Assembly: GCA_942490645.1 (NCBI GenBank)
Contig: CALNXN010000011.1
Span: forward strand, 124,001 to 188,000
Direction of reading: 5' to 3'
Source of the DNA: CALNXN01 sp942490645
Lineage (GTDB): Bacteria; Pseudomonadota; Alphaproteobacteria; Rhodobacterales; Rhodobacteraceae
Length of the DNA stretch: 64,000 bases
Shown here: positions 7,957-16,584 of the stretch, piece by piece
Position numbering within the stretch: position 1 is the first letter of the stretch
Layout of the letters: each line of letters opens with the position of its first letter
Notes under the pieces: generated by a model
Databases searched by the model: none
Told to the model about the DNA's origin: nothing
What the model saw: only the letters and a program-made list of their open reading frames with translations
Made by a program: the position numbers and the translations under genes

Positions 7957-9120
7957 ATGAACATACCCCCTCAGATCGCCGATCATGTTCCGCAAATGGA
8001 GGCGATTTTCAAAGATTTGCACGCTCACCCGGAGTTGGGCTTTCAAGAGGAGCGTACCAGCGGAGTGGTTGCTGAAACGCTGCGCGCTTACGGTGTCGAT
8101 GAGGTGCACACCGGGCTTGGCAAGACGGGCGTCGTGGCGTTGATCCATGGTAAATCAAAGGGCAATCGTCGTGTTGGACTGCGCGCAGACATGGACGCGC
8201 TGCCCATTCACGAGGCGTCGGGCGTTGATTATCCCTCCACCAATCCCGGCGTGATGCACGCTTGCGGACATGATGCACACACCACGATGCTGTTGGGCGC
8301 TGCTAAATATCTGGCTGAAACGCGAGAATTCGCCGGGACTGCCGTTCTGGTGTTCCAACCCGCCGAAGAAGGTTTGGGTGGCGCGCGACAGATGTTGGCA
8401 GACGGGCTTTTTGAACAGTTTCCCTGCGATGAGATTTACGGAATGCACAATTGGCCCGGCGGCGAGCCGGGTAAGGTCGGTATTTGCAAAGGTGCCGCAA
8501 TGGCGGGGGCCGCGTTTTTTGACATCCACATCAAGGGGCGGGGCAGTCACGCCGCCGCGCCGCATATGTCACGCGACGCGCTGATGATTGCATCCACCCT
8601 TGCGGGGCAGTTGCAGACCATCCTGAGCCGGAATATCCCTCCTGCGGAAACCTGCGTGCTGTCGATCACGCAAATCCACTCCGGATCCGCTTACAACGTT
8701 GTGCCGGAAACGGCGACGCTCGCAGGGACGATCCGTTATTTCAAAGACGAGATATACGATCTTGCCGCGGCGCGTATGCGCGCAATCTGCGATGGCTTCG
8801 CCACGGCGCATGAAGCAGAGATCACCGTGGAATTGCGAAATGTTTTCGATGTGCTGCACAACGATGCAGACTTGTCGGATGCTTATCTGGAGGCGGCCGC
8901 GGAGGTGGTCGGGTCCAAGAACGTGAATGGGGATGACACGCCGGTCACCGGGTCCGAAGACTTTGCAGATATGCTTAAGGTCGTGCCCGGTTCATATTGC
9001 CGCGTGGGACATGCGGGCACCGTATCGTTGCACAACCCTGCGTTCGTGCTGGACCCGGCGATTTTGCCCGTGGGGGCTGCGATCATGGCGCGCGTATTGG
9101 AAAAACGCCTGCCGCTTTAA
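7957..9120 (+). CDS. M20D-family amidohydrolase (hippurate/IAA-amino acid hydrolase type)
   Basis: A 387-residue metallopeptidase-like amidohydrolase. The N-terminal catalytic domain has ELGFQEERT, RADMDALP, the metal ligands in HACGHDAHTT, and PAEEGLGGAR with the catalytic Glu pair. A dimerisation insert beginning near GRGSHAAAPH is followed by the last ligand region TGSEDFA. Such enzymes cleave N-acyl amino acids (acetyl-, benzoyl- or indoleacetyl-) in the cytoplasm. The ATG at 7957 has CGGAG 6 bases upstream; an earlier in-frame codon lies within the dapA terminator. Its TAA and the stop of convergent soeC share TTAA (9117-9120). Confidence 0.9.
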   Translation: MNIPPQIADHVPQMEAIFKDLHAHPELGFQEERTSGVVAETLRAYGVDEVHTGLGKTGVVALIHGKSKGNRRVGLRADMDALPIHEASGVDYPSTNPGVMHACGHDAHTTMLLGAAKYLAETREFAGTAVLVFQPAEEGLGGARQMLADGLFEQFPCDEIYGMHNWPGGEPGKVGICKGAAMAGAAFFDIHIKGRGSHAAAPHMSRDALMIASTLAGQLQTILSRNIPPAETCVLSITQIHSGSAYNVVPETATLAGTIRYFKDEIYDLAAARMRAICDGFATAHEAEITVELRNVFDVLHNDADLSDAYLEAAAEVVGSKNVNGDDTPVTGSEDFADMLKVVPGSYCRVGHAGTVSLHNPAFVLDPAILPVGAAIMARVLEKRLPL

Positions 9121-9989
9121 CGCTTGCCGTAATACAGCCCGACGACGTGTTCGGCTTCCGCGAAAAACAGCCAGCGGGCGGCCAAAACGCCTGCGACGTG
9201 ACTGATCACGGCCAGCAAGGCAACCCAGTGCGAAAAGGGCAGAGCAAGCAATATTGCCGGCAAACCTGCCATCAGGATCAGGGAAATCACGCGCAGTTTT
9301 TGGCTATGCTTGCGCCCGACCACATGGACAAATTCACGCAGCAGGTAGTTGGTGCCCGTGTGCGGCGGCTCAAACGCGCGAACAGCGCCAATGTTGCCCA
9401 AACCTGTCGCTGAGGCCATGTCTGTTCCAGATTGGGACAGGGCCTTGTCGCCCAATACCCAGGTGGCCAGTTGCACGCCACCCGCCAGCAGAATGAGCCA
9501 AAGCGCCCATGTGACCTGACCCGAGAGCAGTGCGCCACCTGCGATGGAGAGCGCCAAAAACTTGATCGGTGTGATCGCCATGTTCCAGCGCGGGATGGTT
9601 TTGAGTTGGGTATAGATCATGGACGTCGTGAAGACGGTGGCCAGTGACAGCAGTGCGCCGATCAGTCCAAGGGCGGCGATACGCGTGTCGAAAAACACCA
9701 GTCCCGCGCCGTAAAGGCCCATGGCACCAAGCGCACCTACGGCGCACCACGCTTCTCGGCTGAGCCAGCTTGAGCGCCATTGCGTGAAGGCTTTGATAGC
9801 GCGCTCGGGCCGTCCGAGGTGAAAGGTCGAGGCCAGAAGCCCGCCAACCGCCAGTGCGTAGGCGATTGCAAAGAAGGCGAACGCCGTCCAGCCGGTCACG
9901 GTCGGATAGCCCAAGCCCAGGAAAAACAGCAGACCAAAGCCCAGACCGCTGAAGGTGGTAAAGAAAATCACGGATGGAGCAGGGTGCAT
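9117..9989 (-). CDS. soeC: Sulfite dehydrogenase (quinone) membrane subunit SoeC
   Basis: A 290-residue integral membrane protein of the DmsC/NrfD-like anchor family with about eight transmembrane helices. It should hold the SoeAB catalytic unit on the cytoplasmic face and pass electrons to the quinone pool. It begins with ATG overlapping the soeB stop (ATGA), so it is coupled to soeB and is the last gene of the leftward xsc-pta-soeABC operon. DmsC-type anchors also serve DMSO reductases; the assignment to sulfite oxidation rests on the operon, in which Xsc generates sulfite. Confidence 0.85.
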   Translation of the reverse strand: MHPAPSVIFFTTFSGLGFGLLFFLGLGYPTVTGWTAFAFFAIAYALAVGGLLASTFHLGRPERAIKAFTQWRSSWLSREAWCAVGALGAMGLYGAGLVFFDTRIAALGLIGALLSLATVFTTSMIYTQLKTIPRWNMAITPIKFLALSIAGGALLSGQVTWALWLILLAGGVQLATWVLGDKALSQSGTDMASATGLGNIGAVRAFEPPHTGTNYLLREFVHVVGRKHSQKLRVISLILMAGLPAILLALPFSHWVALLAVISHVAGVLAARWLFFAEAEHVVGLYYGKR

Positions 9990-10750
9990 CAGAGTTTCTC
10001 CAGCGCTTTGTCGAGCCAGCCGAGAAAGCCCTTAGGCTCTTCGGCGATCGGGACAAGCAGAGGGGCGAGAATGTCGATTTCGGGCTCTCCGCTCACCAGT
10101 CGGTCCTTGGGGCGTGGTGGCAGGTATTTGTTGACCGGTTTGGTGCCCTGTTCGGACATCAGATCCATGCCGCCACGTTCGGCTGTCAGGCGCGACACGT
10201 GGCTTTCAGGGTCTGCGAAATCGCCGAAGTGGCGCGCGCCTGCGGGGCAGGTTCGGACGCAGGCGGGTTCGCGGTCTTCTTCGGGCAGGTTTTCGTTGTA
10301 GATACGGTCCACGCACAGGGTGCATTTTTTCATCACGCCTTCGGCTGCGTCCAATTCGCGCGCGCCGTAAGGGCACGCCCAAGCGCATAGACCACAGCCA
10401 ATGCAGTCGCTCTCATTGACCAGCACGATGCCATCTTCGGTGCGTTTGTAGCTTGCACCTGTTGGGCAGACGGTGACGCAAGGCGCGTCTTCGCAGTGCA
10501 GGCAGGATTTCGGAAAATGGATAAGCTGTGCCGCGGTGTCGCTTGGTGGTTGCACTTCGTAGCTGTGGACGCGGTTCAGGAACGTGCCGGAGTTGTTCGC
10601 GCCGTAAGGGTTTTGATCGCTGAGCGGCGCGCCGTAATTTTCGGTGTTCCAGCCCTTGCATGAGATCACGCACGCGTGGCAGCCGACGCATGTGTCCAGA
10701 TCGATCACAAGACCGAGTTTGCGGTCGGTAGAGGTGGGCAGTGTCGTCAT
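9989..10750 (-). CDS. soeB: Sulfite dehydrogenase (quinone) iron-sulfur subunit SoeB
   Basis: A 253-residue ferredoxin-like electron-transfer subunit with four cysteine clusters: CVGCHACVISC near residue 21, CLHCEDAPCVTVCP, CIGCGLCAWACPYG, and the split CTLC...CVRTCPAG set. This is the DmsB/PhsB pattern for four [4Fe-4S] clusters linking a molybdopterin subunit to a membrane anchor. The ATG at 10750 follows GAGGGA at about 8 bases. The 82-base gap to soeA is the largest inside the operon and contains a hairpin plus a copy of an extragenic repeat. There is no signal peptide, consistent with a cytoplasmic location. Confidence 0.9.
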   Translation of the reverse strand: MTTLPTSTDRKLGLVIDLDTCVGCHACVISCKGWNTENYGAPLSDQNPYGANNSGTFLNRVHSYEVQPPSDTAAQLIHFPKSCLHCEDAPCVTVCPTGASYKRTEDGIVLVNESDCIGCGLCAWACPYGARELDAAEGVMKKCTLCVDRIYNENLPEEDREPACVRTCPAGARHFGDFADPESHVSRLTAERGGMDLMSEQGTKPVNKYLPPRPKDRLVSGEPEIDILAPLLVPIAEEPKGFLGWLDKALEKL

Positions 10751-10780
10751 TGGCCTGTTCCCTCGTTGCAAGCGTTGTTG

Positions 10781-10825
10781 CTGGGGCGCTGCCCCAGACC
10801 CCGGCATATTTGAAAAACAATGAAG
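10781..10825 (+). repeat. Extragenic repeat copy 1 (hairpin plus 22-base core) between soeA and soeB
   Basis: A perfect hairpin CTGGGGC-GCT-GCCCCAG (10781-10797) is followed by the core ATATTTGAAAAACAATGAAG, whose full 22-base form spans 10804-10825. The core recurs at 38736 and 46555 without gaps. Here it lies antisense to the operon, so in the mRNA the hairpin comes after the core. Confidence 0.7.
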
Positions 10826-10832
10826 CGGGGCG

Positions 10833-13658
10833 TCATGAGCCGACCTTCCATTTGAGCGATTTCGGTCCGTGGCCAACCGGTGACTTGATGGCTGGAAAGG
10901 CAGGTAGGGACTGAGCAGGCGCTTGCACTTTTTCGATGCGCACCTTGAGGTCGAACCATGCGGCCTGACCGGTTACAGGATCAGAATTGGCCCACCTCAG
11001 GCCGTCGCCTTTAGGGGGCAGCAATTCATGGATCAGGTGATTGAGCAGAAAACCGCGGGTGGCTTCGGGTGCGTCTTCCTCCAGCGCCCAAGCGCCCTTG
11101 CGCTTGCCAATCGCGTTCCATGTCCAGACGGTGTTGTTGTTCAGGGCGGCCATTTCCAGCACCGGCACGGTAATTTCGCCATGTGGCGAGGTAACACGCG
11201 CCCAGTCGCCATCTGAAAGGCCGTTTTCGCGCATCAGTTTTGGTGGGACATAGAGCGGGTTGTGGCCATGGAGTTGGCGCAGCCACGCGTTTTGACTGCC
11301 CCATGAGTGGTACATTGCCATGGGGCGCTGAGTGAGGGCGGTGATGGTAAAGCCTTCGTTGCCTTGCTGGTCCGTTTCGTACCAGATGGGTAGTGGCGTC
11401 ATGGTGTTTTGAATGCGCGCGCGCAGATGATCGGGGGGTTGTCTATCCCCGTGCCCTTCGGCGGCCAATTGGAATTTGCGCATGGGTTCGACATAGAGCG
11501 AAAAAAGATAGGGTTGCGGGGTGTCAAAAAGACCCATGCCAACAGCCCAATCCTGATAGGCGGCGTTCCAGGGTTTGTAGTAGTTGGCACCTTGGGGGAT
11601 GTGTTCGACGAAGAAGCCGCCGTTTTCGATGTATTTGTCGAGTTGGTTGGGGTTGACCTCGCCGCGTCCGGCCTGATCGCCGTTTACACCGCGAAAACCT
11701 GCGAGCGGCCCTATCCCCGGTTTGCGGATGTGATTGACGATATAGTCACCGTAATCCGCGTATTTCTGAGTTCCGTCGTCGTTCACGAACCCTGGCAGAT
11801 CAAGCATCGCACCCAACTCGCAAAGCATGGATTGAAAGCCTTTGACGTCACGGTCGGGTTCGATCACAGGCCAGCGAATAGCATCAGCGGCGGCATCAGC
11901 TTCGCAGATCGGACGATCGAGCAGCGAGATGCAGTCGTGACGTTCCAGATAGGTGGTATCCGGCAGGATCAGGTCGGCATAGGCGACCATTTCCGAGCTG
12001 TAGGCATCCGAGTAGATGATACGCGGGATCACATAATCGCCGTTTTCATCCTGATCGGTCAGCATGTCGATGACGCCGCGCGTGTTCATGGATGAATTCC
12101 ATGACATGTTGGCCATATACATGAACAGCGTGTCGATCTTGTAGGGATCACCTGCATGCGCGTTCGAAATCACCATGTGCATCAGGCCGTGGCTGGACAT
12201 GGGGTTTTCCCAAGTGAACGCCTTGTCGATGCGCGCAGGTGAGCCGTCTTGTTTCAGTGCAAGATCGTCGGGGCCGTGCACAAACCCGAGGTGCGGGCCG
12301 TCCAGCGGCTTGCCGGGTGTCACCTTGCAGTGAGGTTTGGGATGCGCGGTCGCGGGCTTGGGGTAGGGCGGTTTGAAACGAAAGCCGCCGGGTACTTCGA
12401 CGGTGCCGAGGATGATCTGCAACACATGAAGCGCGCGACATGTTTGGAACCCATTGGCGTGGGCCGAAATTCCGCGCATGGCGTGGAACGACACCGGGCG
12501 GCCTGTCATCTTGGTGTGTTTTTCGCCGCGGAAATCCGTCCATTCATGGTCCAGCTCGAATGCCTCGTCAAAGGCAACGCGCGCCAGTTCGGCTGCGATG
12601 GCGCGGATGCGTTTTGCCGGTATGCCGCACCGCTCTGCGACCGCTTCGGGCGCGTATTCGTCGTCGAGATATTGCGCGGCCATCAAGTGAAACACCGGGC
12701 GATGCGTAACGCCGCCATCGCGATGCGTGGCAGATAAATCGGGGCGTACGCCAGGTTGGTCAAACGGTGTCAGCTTGCCCGTTGTGCGGTCGATCACCAA
12801 TTCCTTGCCGGCATCATTGCGCAGCAACAGCCCGTATTCAGGTGAGGTTTCGTCATTGTTCACCAGCACGGGTGCGTTGGTGAAGCGCGCGAGGTAGTCG
12901 AGGTCGATCTTGCCCGCCTTCATGAGGCAGTGGATCATCGACAGGATAAAGAGCCCGTCGGTACCCGGAGTGATCCCGACCCAATCATCTGCCACGGCGT
13001 TGTACCCTGTGCGGATCGGATTGACGCCAATCACTCGCGCACCGCGTGCCTTGATCTTGCCGATGCCCATCTTGATCGGGTTGCTGTCGTGATCTTCGGC
13101 GACGCCGAATAGCATGAAAAGCTTGGTGTGGTCCCAGTCGGGCTGGCCAAACTCCCAAAACGCCCCGCCCATGGTGTAGATGCCCGCTGCGGCCATATTG
13201 ACCGAGCAAAACCCGCCATGGGCTGCGTAATTGGGCGTGCCAAAGTTTTGCGCCCAGAAGGATGTGAAGGACTGCGACTGATCGCGCCCTGTGAAAAACG
13301 CAAGTTTTTCCGGGTTTGTCTTGCGGATCGGGTCGAGCCAACCCTTGGCGATGCCAAGCGCCTCTTTCCAACTGATTTCCTCAAACTCACCCGAACCGCG
13401 CGGACCAACACGCTTGAGTGGGGCGCGCAGCCGTGAGGGCGCGTTGACCTGCATGATGCCCGCAGACCCCTTTGCGCAAAGAACGCCCTTGTTGACGGGG
13501 TGATTGCGGTTGCCCTCGATGTAGGCCACTTGTTTCTTGCCGTCGGTGCCTGTTTTCATGTGCACATTGATGCCGCAGCGGCAGGCGCACATGTAACACG
13601 TCGTTTGACGCACTTCGTCAGAGACTTTGGGGCTCAGGTCGATCTTTGGCTGGGTCAT
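10833..13658 (-). CDS. soeA: Sulfite dehydrogenase (quinone) molybdopterin subunit SoeA
   Basis: A 941-residue DMSO-reductase-superfamily enzyme. The N-terminus carries a [4Fe-4S] motif: Cys21, Cys24, Cys28 and Cys61. A bis-MGD-binding body follows, and a C-terminal molydopterin dinucleotide-binding domain with NPLYVPPKLMRENGL and TSPHGEI. There is no twin-arginine signal, so it should act in the cytoplasm, as known for SoeABC of purple sulfur bacteria and roseobacters. It oxidises sulfite to sulfate. Its place 16 bases after pta and downstream of xsc fits removal of the sulfite released from sulfoacetaldehyde. The ATG at 13658 follows AGGAG at 6-7 bases. Confidence 0.87.
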   Translation of the reverse strand: MTQPKIDLSPKVSDEVRQTTCYMCACRCGINVHMKTGTDGKKQVAYIEGNRNHPVNKGVLCAKGSAGIMQVNAPSRLRAPLKRVGPRGSGEFEEISWKEALGIAKGWLDPIRKTNPEKLAFFTGRDQSQSFTSFWAQNFGTPNYAAHGGFCSVNMAAAGIYTMGGAFWEFGQPDWDHTKLFMLFGVAEDHDSNPIKMGIGKIKARGARVIGVNPIRTGYNAVADDWVGITPGTDGLFILSMIHCLMKAGKIDLDYLARFTNAPVLVNNDETSPEYGLLLRNDAGKELVIDRTTGKLTPFDQPGVRPDLSATHRDGGVTHRPVFHLMAAQYLDDEYAPEAVAERCGIPAKRIRAIAAELARVAFDEAFELDHEWTDFRGEKHTKMTGRPVSFHAMRGISAHANGFQTCRALHVLQIILGTVEVPGGFRFKPPYPKPATAHPKPHCKVTPGKPLDGPHLGFVHGPDDLALKQDGSPARIDKAFTWENPMSSHGLMHMVISNAHAGDPYKIDTLFMYMANMSWNSSMNTRGVIDMLTDQDENGDYVIPRIIYSDAYSSEMVAYADLILPDTTYLERHDCISLLDRPICEADAAADAIRWPVIEPDRDVKGFQSMLCELGAMLDLPGFVNDDGTQKYADYGDYIVNHIRKPGIGPLAGFRGVNGDQAGRGEVNPNQLDKYIENGGFFVEHIPQGANYYKPWNAAYQDWAVGMGLFDTPQPYLFSLYVEPMRKFQLAAEGHGDRQPPDHLRARIQNTMTPLPIWYETDQQGNEGFTITALTQRPMAMYHSWGSQNAWLRQLHGHNPLYVPPKLMRENGLSDGDWARVTSPHGEITVPVLEMAALNNNTVWTWNAIGKRKGAWALEEDAPEATRGFLLNHLIHELLPPKGDGLRWANSDPVTGQAAWFDLKVRIEKVQAPAQSLPAFPAIKSPVGHGPKSLKWKVGS

Positions 13659-13674
13659 GATGGCTCCTGAGGGT

Positions 13675-14673
13675 TTAGTGTGCGACCTGTAGGGTTGTGA
13701 CTGCAATCATATTGGTGACATCCTGCGCGTCGCATCCACGTGACAGATCATTGGCGGGTTTGGCCAAACCTTGCAATACTGGGCCAATCGCTTCGGCTCC
13801 GCCTATGCGCTGCGCGATTTTGTAACCGATGTTGCCCGCATCCAGATTAGGGAAAATCATGACGTTAGCATGGCCCGCCACCGCCGAACCGGGGGCCTTG
13901 GATGCGGCAACTGACGGCACGAAGGCGGCGTCAAACTGCAATTCACCGTCAACGGCAAGGGACGGATCCGCGGACTTGATCAAGGCAAGCGCATCCGTGA
14001 CTTTGGTGACGCTGGCGTGTCGGGCGCTGCCTTTGGTCGAAAAGGATAAAAGCGCGACAGACGGGGTTTCCTGCAGCATCTGCTGGCACGAAGCGGCGGA
14101 GGCGGCAGCGATTGCGGCCAACTCCTCGGCGGTGGGTTCGATGACGAGGCCACAATCGGAAAAGATCATGGCAGACCGACCCGAGGGATGCCCCTGGGGC
14201 AAGGCCATCAGAAAAAAGCTCGAGACGAGGGCGGCCCCGTCAGACTTGCCAATGACCTGCAGGGCGGCGCGGACGGTTGCCGATGTGGTATGAACAGCGC
14301 CGCCCACCGTGCCGTCGGCATGATCTAAGCGTACCATCATCGCGGCAAAGATCAGTGGATCGTGCGCTTGGGTTTCGGCCACTTCAAACGTGACACCCTT
14401 ATGCTTGCGCAGCGCATGATACTCCTGCGCAAAGCTGGCCGTCAGACTGGATGTGCTGGGATCGACGGTATTAATATTGGGATGGTCCGTGACGCCTTGG
14501 GCGATCATCAAAGCGGCGATGTCATCCTGAGGCCCGACCAGCGTTACGCGCGCAATGCCCGCTTTTACGGCATCAATCGCTCCGGCAACAATGCGAGGGT
14601 CCTGCCCCTCGCTCATAACGATGTGGGCAGGCCGGGCGATTGCGCGGGCGCGCAGGTCCGACAGCACGCTCAT
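13675..14673 (-). CDS. pta: Phosphate acetyltransferase
   Basis: A 332-residue single-domain PTA that converts acetyl phosphate plus CoA to acetyl-CoA. Family landmarks are MSEGQDPRIVAGA near the start, DGTVGGAVHTTSATVRAALQ, LVSSFFLMALP and FPNLDAGNIGYKIAQR. It lies 43 bases after xsc and 16 bases before soeA in the same direction. Its likely role is therefore to turn the acetyl phosphate made by Xsc into acetyl-CoA. The short form lacks the N-terminal DRTGG regulatory domains of enterobacterial Pta. Confidence 0.95.
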   Translation of the reverse strand: MSVLSDLRARAIARPAHIVMSEGQDPRIVAGAIDAVKAGIARVTLVGPQDDIAALMIAQGVTDHPNINTVDPSTSSLTASFAQEYHALRKHKGVTFEVAETQAHDPLIFAAMMVRLDHADGTVGGAVHTTSATVRAALQVIGKSDGAALVSSFFLMALPQGHPSGRSAMIFSDCGLVIEPTAEELAAIAAASAASCQQMLQETPSVALLSFSTKGSARHASVTKVTDALALIKSADPSLAVDGELQFDAAFVPSVAASKAPGSAVAGHANVMIFPNLDAGNIGYKIAQRIGGAEAIGPVLQGLAKPANDLSRGCDAQDVTNMIAVTTLQVAH

Positions 14674-14716
14674 GGCCTGCCCCTTTGGTGTATGCGGAAG
14701 CGGAAAAGCACCCGGC

Positions 14717-16495
14717 TCAGACGACCTGCGGACGCATGTCGTCTTTGTTGATGCCTGCGACGGCCACAGGTTTCTTCATCGCGTCACGACGGAAAGGATC
14801 ACCCAATTCCTGATTGATCATCGCTTCGATCAATGTGGTGATGCCGTTTTCCATTTGATCCTTGATCGCTTGGTTCAGGGCATCGGTCAGCTCATCCATC
14901 GTGCGCGCAACAACCCCTTTCAGACCACAGGCGTTTGCGATGCCGGAGTAGGACACTTCTTCGTCCAGTTCTGTGCCGACGAAGTTGTCGTCGAACCACA
15001 GGGTCGAGTTGCGCTTTTCCGCGCCCCACTGATAGTTTCGAAACACGATCTGCGTAATCGCGGGCCATTCGCCGCGACCGATTGCCGTCAACTCGTTGAC
15101 CGCAATGCCAAAGGCGCCGTCACCTGCAAAACCCACGACCGGCACATTGGGTTGACCGATCTTTGCGCCGACGATGGCAGGCAGGCCGTAACCGCAAGGA
15201 CCAAAGAGACCGGGAGCAAGGTATTTGCGCCCTTCTTCGAACGATGGGTAGGCATTGCCGATGGCGCAGTTGTTGCCGATGTCGGAAGAGATGATCGCTT
15301 CAACCGGAAGTGCGGATTGGATCGCGCGCCATGCCATGCGGGGGCTCATCCAGTCGGGCTTTGCTTTGCGGGCGCGCACGTTCCAGTCGGTGCCGGGATC
15401 ATCCTGCTCGTGGGTCAGCGATGTCAATTCCTGCGCCCACGCGGATTTGGTCTGGGCGATGTGCGATTTGCGTTCAGCGCGGCCAGCGTCACCTGCGGTG
15501 TCGGCCAGTTGGCTGATAATGCCGCGGGCCACTTTGGCCGCGTCACCCACGATACCGACGGTGACCTTTTTGGTCAGGCCAATGCGGTCGGCGTTGATGT
15601 CCACCTGAATGATCTTGGCGTCGCTGGGCCAATATTCCATTCCGTAACCGGGCAGTGTTGAAAACGGGTTCAGGCGGGTGCCAAGGCACAACACGACGTC
15701 AGCGTCCTTGATCAATTGCATGCCTGCCTTGGACCCGTTGTAGCCCAAAGGACCCGCAAAAAGCGGGTGATTGCCGGGGAAGGCGTCGTTGTGCTGATAG
15801 CCTACACAGACAGGTGCATCCAGACGCTCGGCCAAGACGCGGGAGGCCTCGATGCCGCCCTTTGACAGAACGACGCCCGCGCCGTTCAGAATGACGGGGT
15901 TCTTGGCGTTTGACAGAAGCTCTGCTGCCTTGGCTACGGATTCCTCGCCACCGGGGGAGGCTTCAAATTCGATCGGATCGGGAATTTCGATATCAACAAC
16001 CTGCGTCCAGAAATCGCGTGGGATGTTGATTTGAGCTGGACCGGACAAGCGTTTGGCCTTGGAGATGACGCGCGCCAACACTTCGGCCACGCGGGACGGG
16101 TCACGTACCTCTTCCTGATAGGCGACCATGTCTTCGAACAGCTTCATCTGTTCAACTTCTTGGAAACCGCCCTGTCCGATTGTCTTGTTGGCGGCTTGCG
16201 GAGTGACCAGCAACAGCGGTGTATGGTTCCAATAAGCGGTTTTCACGGCGGTGACGAAGTTTGTGATGCCTGGGCCGTTTTGGGCGATCATCATCGACAT
16301 CTTGCCCGTCGCGCGGGTGTAGCCATCCGACATCATCCCGGCCGAGCCTTCATGCGCGCAGTCCCAGAACTGGATGCCGGCGTCCGGAAAGATATCCGAG
16401 ATCGGCATCATCGCCGATCCGATGATCCCAAAGGCATGCTCGATCCCATGTGCTTGCAACGTTTTTACGAAGGCTTCTTCGGTGGTCATTTTCAT
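14717..16495 (-). CDS. xsc: Sulfoacetaldehyde acetyltransferase
   Basis: A 592-residue thiamine-diphosphate enzyme that cleaves sulfoacetaldehyde with phosphate to acetyl phosphate and sulfite. The N-terminal PYR domain has the catalytic Glu in CAHEGSAGMMSDGYTRATG, the central domain follows, and the C-terminal PP domain shows GDGAFGIAVNELTAIGRGEW with the downstream Asn of the Mg/TPP motif. The sequence resembles Xsc more than acetolactate synthase, and the neighbours (pta, soeABC, tauR, tpa, tauABC) settle the function. The ATG at 16495 has GGGAG 8 bases upstream. Two TauR-like boxes lie in the 89-base gap to tauR. Confidence 0.95.
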   Translation of the reverse strand: MKMTTEEAFVKTLQAHGIEHAFGIIGSAMMPISDIFPDAGIQFWDCAHEGSAGMMSDGYTRATGKMSMMIAQNGPGITNFVTAVKTAYWNHTPLLLVTPQAANKTIGQGGFQEVEQMKLFEDMVAYQEEVRDPSRVAEVLARVISKAKRLSGPAQINIPRDFWTQVVDIEIPDPIEFEASPGGEESVAKAAELLSNAKNPVILNGAGVVLSKGGIEASRVLAERLDAPVCVGYQHNDAFPGNHPLFAGPLGYNGSKAGMQLIKDADVVLCLGTRLNPFSTLPGYGMEYWPSDAKIIQVDINADRIGLTKKVTVGIVGDAAKVARGIISQLADTAGDAGRAERKSHIAQTKSAWAQELTSLTHEQDDPGTDWNVRARKAKPDWMSPRMAWRAIQSALPVEAIISSDIGNNCAIGNAYPSFEEGRKYLAPGLFGPCGYGLPAIVGAKIGQPNVPVVGFAGDGAFGIAVNELTAIGRGEWPAITQIVFRNYQWGAEKRNSTLWFDDNFVGTELDEEVSYSGIANACGLKGVVARTMDELTDALNQAIKDQMENGITTLIEAMINQELGDPFRRDAMKKPVAVAGINKDDMRPQVV

Positions 16496-16526
16496 ATGAG
16501 CAACTCCCTGTGGCCCCGTGGGCGAT

Positions 16527-16583
16527 TCTGGTCCAGCGCAATGTACGGGCTTGCAAAAGCTGTCGTTAGGGCCAGTTGCCCTA
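16527..16583 (-). promoter_or_regulatory. Candidate TauR boxes upstream of xsc
   Basis: On the minus strand CTGGCCCTAA (16575-16566) and CTGGACCAGA (16536-16527) form a direct repeat 39 bases apart. The first also belongs to an inverted repeat TAGGGC-N5-GCCCTA (16567-16583). Both resemble the CTGGACYTAA box that I recall for TauR of Rhodobacter. No binding data exist here. Confidence 0.5.
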
Positions 16584-16584
16584 G

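Noticed and set aside
7957..9120. Possible DapE (succinyl-diaminopimelate desuccinylase) role because of dapA next door
   Set aside because: The motifs fit the M20D amidohydrolase branch, and a strong terminator separates it from dapA.
9117..13658. DMSO or polysulfide reductase instead of sulfite dehydrogenase
   Set aside because: The subunit architecture alone would allow it, but the absence of a twin-arginine signal and the operon with xsc and pta favour SoeABC.
14555..15661. A 368-codon open frame on the plus strand
   Set aside because: It is antisense to pta and xsc, both of which carry full family motifs.
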